From assembly GCA_036556325.1 (NCBI GenBank), contig DATBJR010000057.1, positions 1 to 17,080 on the forward strand: 17,080 nucleotides of DNA, written 5' to 3'. A model generated the notes under the pieces. The model was not told where the DNA came from. It saw only the letters and a list, made by a program, of their open reading frames with translations, and made no database searches. This document shows positions 13,345 to 17,080 of this stretch, in pieces. The stretch is from DASSCW01 sp036556325 (GTDB lineage Bacteria > Chloroflexota > Limnocylindria > QHBO01). Position numbers and translations under genes: made by a program. Position 1 is the stretch's first letter, and each line of letters opens with the position of its first letter.

Positions 13345-14919
13345 GTGGGGATCGTCACGGTGGCGGTCGCCCGGAGCCCGCGGGCCGCGCGCGCGGCCTG
13401 GCTGCTGTGCCTGGCGACGCTGCTCACGGTGTCCGTCACCATCGTGCTGGTCGTCGTCAACCGCGCCTCGATCCATTCCATTGACGAGGCGAATGCCATC
13501 GAGATCATCCTGCCGTGCGGCTTCGCGGTGCTGGGCGGCCTGGTGGCCAGTCGCCAGCCGGGCAACGCCATGGGCTGGATCTTCCTGGCCATCGCCTTCC
13601 TCAACGCGGTTCCCGGCCTCACGACCCAGTGGATGCGGCTGGCGCTCATCACCGATCCCGGCGCCCCGTTCTCGGCATGGATCCCATGGGTCGGCCAGCT
13701 GACGTCCAGCGTCGTCTACCCGGCGGGCCTGGCCCTGCTGACCATGCTGCTGATCCCCAATGGTCGGCTGCTCTCGCCGCGCTGGCGCTACGTGGCGTAC
13801 GCCGGCGCGGCCCTCACCACGGTGCTGGCCGCGGTGACCATGCTCGACCCGATGCTGTTCGACAGCGTCAACGTGGCGTCGCTGGCGAACCCCACCGGCG
13901 TGCCCGGCATGCAGAGCATCAGCTCGGGCATTCCGGGTCTGATCCTCTTCCTGCTGGGCCTGGCCCTGCTGCTGCTCGGCGGCTCGTCGATCCTGCTCAA
14001 GCTGCGGCGGGCGACCGGCGAGGAGCGGCTGCAGCTGCGCTGGGTCGCCTACGCCGCCACGCTGTCGATCGTCGCCAACCTGGTCAGCACCATCCTGTCG
14101 ATCATGTTCCTGCCGCCGGAGTCGAACAGCCTGCCCACGACGATCGTGACGGTGCTGGGCTTCGGGATTGCCATGCCGGCGTCCTTCGCGGTGGCGATCC
14201 TGCGTTATCGGCTCTATGACCTGGACCTGCTCATCAACCGGACGGCGCTGTATGGCGCCGTCACGGTGGTGCTGGCCGCGGCCTTCTTCATGGCCAACCT
14301 GGTGGCGCAGCGGATCGTCGAATCGCTGGTCGGCGCGCCGTCCGACATGGTCGCGGCCGGTTTGGGTGTCGCCGCCGGGCTGGCCTTTGGGCCGATGCGC
14401 CGCGCGGGACGCCCGTTGGTGGACCGTCTGCTCCCTGCCCGCAGCCGCCTCACGTTGCTGTTCACCGACATCGTCGAGTCCACGCAGGCGATCGTCGACC
14501 TGGGGGACGAGCGCTGGCGAGAGCTGCTGTTCCGGTATCGCGCCGCGGTCCGCCACGAGCTGTCGCGCTTCCGGGGCCGCGAGGTGAACACCGCCGGCGA
14601 CGCCTTCTTCGCGGTGTTCGACCGGCCGGTCAACGGCGTGCGCTGTGCCGAGGCGATGCGCGACGCGGTGGGGGCGCTGGGGCTGCGCGTGCGGACCGGG
14701 CTGCACTGCGGCGAAGTCGAGGTCCGCGGGGAACAGGTCTCGGGGCTGGCGGTCCACGCCGCCGCGCGGGTGATGGCCCTGGCCGGCGAAGGCGAGGTGG
14801 TCATCTCGGCCGAGATGGCCGAGGCGCTGGGTGGCGCCATTCCGCTGCAGGACGCCGGCCGGCACCAGCTGCGCGGCCTCCCAGGTGAGTGGCAGCTCTA
14901 CGAGGTGGCCGCCGGGTGA
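13345..14919 (+). CDS. Membrane-bound class III nucleotidyl cyclase with histidine-kinase-type sensor half
   Basis: From GTG 13345 this is a 524-aa protein. The first 350 residues hold about eight membrane helices. They end in RYRLYDLDLLINRTALYG and GPMRRAGRPLVDRLLPAR, blocks normally seen before the kinase core of membrane histidine kinases in Chloroflexota and actinobacteria. Here a cyclase domain follows directly. Metal ligands D375 (LLFTDIVES) and D419 (NTAGDAFFAVFD) are present. The substrate Lys position carries Asn or Val instead (REVNTAGD), and the transition-state Asn is His (VHAAAR, H471) with R475 kept, so activity or nucleotide choice may be altered. The frame is open from GTG 13192, but that extension is Gly/Pro-rich with no membrane or domain character. 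GTG 13345 is preferred, with AGGGA 9 nt upstream. A DinB-like gene follows and may be cotranscribed (a GTGA overlap is possible). Confidence 0.88.
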   Translation: MGIVTVAVARSPRAARAAWLLCLATLLTVSVTIVLVVVNRASIHSIDEANAIEIILPCGFAVLGGLVASRQPGNAMGWIFLAIAFLNAVPGLTTQWMRLALITDPGAPFSAWIPWVGQLTSSVVYPAGLALLTMLLIPNGRLLSPRWRYVAYAGAALTTVLAAVTMLDPMLFDSVNVASLANPTGVPGMQSISSGIPGLILFLLGLALLLLGGSSILLKLRRATGEERLQLRWVAYAATLSIVANLVSTILSIMFLPPESNSLPTTIVTVLGFGIAMPASFAVAILRYRLYDLDLLINRTALYGAVTVVLAAAFFMANLVAQRIVESLVGAPSDMVAAGLGVAAGLAFGPMRRAGRPLVDRLLPARSRLTLLFTDIVESTQAIVDLGDERWRELLFRYRAAVRHELSRFRGREVNTAGDAFFAVFDRPVNGVRCAEAMRDAVGALGLRVRTGLHCGEVEVRGEQVSGLAVHAAARVMALAGEGEVVISAEMAEALGGAIPLQDAGRHQLRGLPGEWQLYEVAAG

Positions 14920-14957
14920 CGGGGGAGACTGCCGGTGCGGCGGCCGGCGCTGGCGCC

Positions 14958-14963
14958 GATAAT
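14958..14963 (+). promoter_or_regulatory. Predicted -10 box of the DinB-like gene
   Basis: GATAAT (5 of 6 to TATAAT) lies exactly 6 nt before ATG 14970, which has no SD. This is the leaderless arrangement seen elsewhere in the window. No TTGACA-like -35 is found at 17-18 nt. Confidence 0.35.
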
Positions 14964-14969
14964 CGGCCG

Positions 14970-15488
14970 ATGAACGGCGGAATGCTCTCGGACGCCTTCG
15001 CCCATCACAGCTGGGCCACGTTGCAACTCATCGACGCCTGTGCGGACCTGGAGGACCATCAGCTGCGCGTCGGCGTGCCCGGGGTCTATGGCTCGATCCT
15101 CGAAACGCTGCGCCACCTGGTCGGCGCGGATTGCTCGTACCTGCGGGTGACCGCCGGCAACCACGATGGCATCGACGAGGACGCCGCCTCGCTGGCCGAC
15201 CTGCGGCACGAGATGGAAGCGCACCAGGCGGCCTGGACCGAGCTGCTGGGGCGCGACCTGGATCCCGACGCCTGGCTGGTCCGGCACCGGCCCGATGGCT
15301 CGGAGACCCACGCGCCGCTTGGCCTTCGACTGGCCCAGGTGCTGCACCACGGCACCGACCACCGCAGCCAGGTGTGCACGATGCTCAGCCAGCAGGGGAT
15401 CGAGCCGCCGGCCATCGACGTCTGGGATTTCGGTCTCGCCCATGGCCGCACCCGGCGGATCGATCCTCAGGACAGCGCTGCCTCGTAG
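14970..15488 (+). CDS. DinB/YfiT-like four-helix protein
   Basis: This 172-aa protein has the DinB-fold histidine triad: H49 (ETLRHLVGAD), and H127 and H131 (VLHHGTDHRSQV). These bind a divalent metal in the family. The opening SDAFAHHSWATLQLIDACADL is the usual first helix. Members act as metal-dependent thiol-transferases (bacillithiol or mycothiol S-transferases) or have unknown roles; the substrate here is not known. ATG 14970 is chosen because the conserved helix begins just after it and GATAAT sits 6 nt upstream. ATG 14982 and GTG 14916 are alternatives. The GTG would overlap the cyclase stop by GTGA and add an 18-residue Ala/Gly-rich extension. The last 22 bp overlap the 3' end of the convergent fusion gene. 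Confidence 0.85.
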   Translation: MNGGMLSDAFAHHSWATLQLIDACADLEDHQLRVGVPGVYGSILETLRHLVGADCSYLRVTAGNHDGIDEDAASLADLRHEMEAHQAAWTELLGRDLDPDAWLVRHRPDGSETHAPLGLRLAQVLHHGTDHRSQVCTMLSQQGIEPPAIDVWDFGLAHGRTRRIDPQDSAAS

Positions 15489-16597
15489 AGCTCCCAGGTG
15501 CCCGGCACGCCGCGCAGGGTCACCGCGCTGAGCTGCCGGAAGCGGAGGTCGGTCCCCGTCGCGAGGTCGCGGACCGTCCGGGTGACCACGATCTGACGGT
15601 CATCGGCCTCGCCCAGGGCGCGCGAGGCGATGTGCACCCCGATCCCGCCGATGTCGCCCTCGCGCATCTCGACTTCGCCGGTGTGGATGGCGGCACGGAT
15701 CTCCAGCCCCTCGTGCGCGAGCGCGTCACGCAAGGCGAACGCGCAGCGCAGCGCGCGGGTGGGCGCGTCGAACGTGGCCAGAATGCCGTCGCCGGTGTTC
15801 TTCACGAAGCGGCCATGCCATCGGTCCACCTCGCTGCGTGCCAGCTGGTCGTGCCGGTCCAAGAGCTGGCGCCAGGCGCGATCGCCCAGGAAAGTGGCAC
15901 GCCCGGTGGAATCGACGATGTCGGTGAACAGGACCGTGGCCAGCACGCGGTCGGTGTTCTGCGCAGCCTGCAGCGAGCGGGTCTGCTCCTCGGTCCAGGC
16001 GAACTGCTCGACGTAGGGGCTGGTGGGCTCCTGTGACTCGGGCCGGTAGATCAGCAGCACGATGCCGGTGGGAAACGTTCGCGTGCCGACCAGGCGCAGG
16101 TGGTGCAGGTCGATCCGATCGCGGAACAGGTGCTTGCCGCTCCCCAGGATGACGGGATAGACCGAGAGCCGATACTCGTCAATGAGCCCATGCGCCAGCA
16201 GCTCGGTCACCAGCTCGGCGCTGCCGTAACACAGCAGGTCGCCGCCCGGTTGCGCCTTCAGCTCGGCCACGGCGGCTGCCGCATCGCCACCCAGCAGGGT
16301 GGTGTTGTGCCAGTCGGCGCGCGCCAGGCTGCGGGAGACGACGTACTTGGGGATGTCGTTCATCCGGCGGCTGAAGCGGCTGTCCGGCACGCTGGGCCAG
16401 AACGCGGCCCAGATCTGGTACGTGACGCGGCCCATCAGCAACGCCTCGGCGTCGAACAGCTGCTGCTGGTTCCATTCCTCGGCCTCCTCGTCCTGGAGAC
16501 GAAGCGCCCAGGCGTTGCGACCCTCGCGATGCTCGTCGAAGCCCGGCCCTTCGATCACCCCGTCGACCGTGAGGAAGTCGGTGACCACCAGCTTCAT
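15467..16597 (-). CDS. RibD-C/DHFR-like domain fused to a class III nucleotidyl cyclase
   Basis: This is a 376-aa two-domain protein. Residues 1-185 are a RibD C-terminal (dihydrofolate-reductase-fold) domain: MKLVVTDFLTVDGV start, MGRVTYQIWAAFWP (55-68), CYGSAELVTELLAHGLIDEYRL (123-144) and PVILGSGKHLF (148-158). These blocks belong to the YwjB/YyaP-type proteins that bind NADP(H). Residues 215-375 are a class III cyclase with metal ligands D226 (LFTDIVDS) and D270 (NTGDG), substrate Lys K266, and R326; the transition-state Asn is replaced by His (VHIASR, H322). By inference the reductase-like domain could sense NADPH or a pterin/flavin precursor and control the cyclase. ATG 16597 fits the family start. 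The frame extends 23 residues further upstream, but that part has no domain character. There is no SD; TACCCT lies 6 nt upstream. Its 3' end overlaps the DinB-like gene. Confidence 0.9.
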   Translation of the reverse strand: MKLVVTDFLTVDGVIEGPGFDEHREGRNAWALRLQDEEAEEWNQQQLFDAEALLMGRVTYQIWAAFWPSVPDSRFSRRMNDIPKYVVSRSLARADWHNTTLLGGDAAAAVAELKAQPGGDLLCYGSAELVTELLAHGLIDEYRLSVYPVILGSGKHLFRDRIDLHHLRLVGTRTFPTGIVLLIYRPESQEPTSPYVEQFAWTEEQTRSLQAAQNTDRVLATVLFTDIVDSTGRATFLGDRAWRQLLDRHDQLARSEVDRWHGRFVKNTGDGILATFDAPTRALRCAFALRDALAHEGLEIRAAIHTGEVEMREGDIGGIGVHIASRALGEADDRQIVVTRTVRDLATGTDLRFRQLSAVTLRGVPGTWELYEAALS

Positions 16598-16874
16598 GGG
16601 GGGAGGGTAGTGGGGCGTTCCCCGGTTTGCTGCCGGGAGCCGGCATCCCGTGCAAAACGTCACCACCTGAGCATGGACGGAACCTTGGACAGCGACTCAG
16701 CGGGCGCGACGCGAAGATCGGTGCTCCTCCGTGCTCGACGGAGGCTCGGCGAGGCCAGGAGACGCGGAGAATCGTTGCCTGACGTGCCGGTGATAAGCAG
16801 GTGGCAAGCTCCGCCGGAGCACGCGCGCCCTCGGCGACCAGCGGCGCGCCGGCCGGCGGCGCACCGCCCATCGG
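16598..16874. other. Non-coding gap with three hairpins
   Basis: This 277-bp gap has no convincing gene on either strand. It holds three perfect inverted repeats: TGCCGG-GAG-CCGGCA (16631-16645), CCTCCGT-N5-ACGGAGG (16726-16744) and GCTCCG-C-CGGAGC (16808-16820). The middle one is the strongest and lies about 130 bp past the stop of the truncated minus-strand gene, so it could be its terminator, but no T-tract follows. The fusion cyclase promoter must also lie in this stretch. Confidence 0.5.
16604..16609 (-). promoter_or_regulatory. Predicted -10 box of the fusion cyclase gene
   Basis: On the minus strand TACCCT (16609-16604) is followed by exactly six C and then ATG 16597. The leader is pyrimidine-only and holds no SD, so a leaderless mRNA is the simplest reading. 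No -35 match is found 17 nt upstream. Confidence 0.35.
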
Positions 16875-17080
16875 CTAGGCCCGGGCGGCCGCCTTGAGCT
16901 TGCGCCAGCCACCGGCGCGGTTGTTGGCGATGATCTGCAGCAGGTAGGCGAGCAGCGCGGCCCTGTTGATGGGCTGGCCCTCGCGGAAGGCGATGATCCG
17001 GCCGGTCTCGTTCTCGTGTCCGCCGGTCACGATCCCGTCCGGATCGGGCACCAGCCCGCCGTCGTAGGTGAAGACGTTGA
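16875..17080 (-). CDS. C-terminal end of an unrecognised protein (5' part outside the window)
   Basis: The minus strand from the right edge is open for 67 codons to TAG at 16877-16875, with no start codon needed inside the window. The visible C-terminus includes NVFTYDGGLVPDPDGIVTG, then ENETGRIIAFREGQPIN, ALLAYLLQIIANN and GWRKLK, ending in a basic Ala/Arg tail. The regular mix of strand-like and amphipathic helix segments and the high third-position GC support a real gene. It resembles small DUF1801-type or related stress/iron-chaperone-like proteins ending in GWRKLK, but I am not sure. The start and the rest of the gene lie beyond 17080. Confidence 0.65.
   Translation of the reverse strand, partial: NVFTYDGGLVPDPDGIVTGGHENETGRIIAFREGQPINRAALLAYLLQIIANNRAGGWRKLKAAARA

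Noticed and set aside
13330..14865. 511-codon open frame on the minus strand
   Set aside because: It is antisense to the membrane cyclase. The His/Arg/Gln-rich composition and lack of motifs mark it as a shadow.
16697..16912. 71-codon minus-strand frame in the gap
   Set aside because: It is Arg/Pro/Ser-rich, overlaps the end of the truncated gene in another frame, and spans hairpins.

Overview
The window is about 70% GC and densely coded. Genes are read from both strands, with many 4-bp start/stop overlaps and several starts that lack a Shine-Dalgarno (SD) sequence. Very large cyclase/ATPase/TPR regulators, several class III nucleotidyl cyclases in 17 kb, and a histidine-kinase-type membrane module suggest a Chloroflexota lineage (Limnocylindria/Ellin-like) or, less likely, a high-GC actinobacterium. 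This is inferred from gene style; no rRNA or other marker gene is present.

Layout. 1-1416 (+) is the C-terminal TPR part of a large regulator cut by the window edge. It overlaps a CFA-synthase-like methyltransferase (1403-2323, +), which converges on an acyl-ACP desaturase (2331-3254, -). This is a plausible lipid-modifying pair. Next come a strongly structured intergenic element (3309-3406), a terminator-like hairpin, and three minus-strand genes: a single-TM protein, a hemerythrin-like protein coupled to it, and an 83-aa membrane protein. A 1150-aa zinc-ribbon/cyclase/AAA/TPR regulator (4728-8180, -) is divergent from a tightly coupled four-gene operon (8329-12333, +): GH2 lipoprotein, two-TM protein, MDR oxidoreductase and cupin. 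Each junction there is a GTGA or ATGA overlap.

On the minus strand follow a 62-aa CxxC protein with a clear promoter and overlapping palindrome, then a four-TM DUF2269-like protein. On the plus strand come a membrane-anchored cyclase with a histidine-kinase-type sensor half and a DinB-family protein. The DinB gene overlaps, tail to tail, a 376-aa fusion of a RibD-C/DHFR-like domain with a class III cyclase (15467-16597, -). About 277 bp of non-coding DNA with hairpins separates that from the 3' end of another minus-strand gene (16875-17080), which is open at the window edge.

The main theme is cyclic-nucleotide signalling: three cyclase domains on three different scaffolds (soluble STAND-like, membrane, enzyme fusion), two of them with a His in place of the catalytic Asn. 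Four starts in the window have a -10-like hexamer exactly 6 nt upstream, which suggests leaderless mRNAs are common here. I found no mobile element, CRISPR array, tRNA or rRNA.
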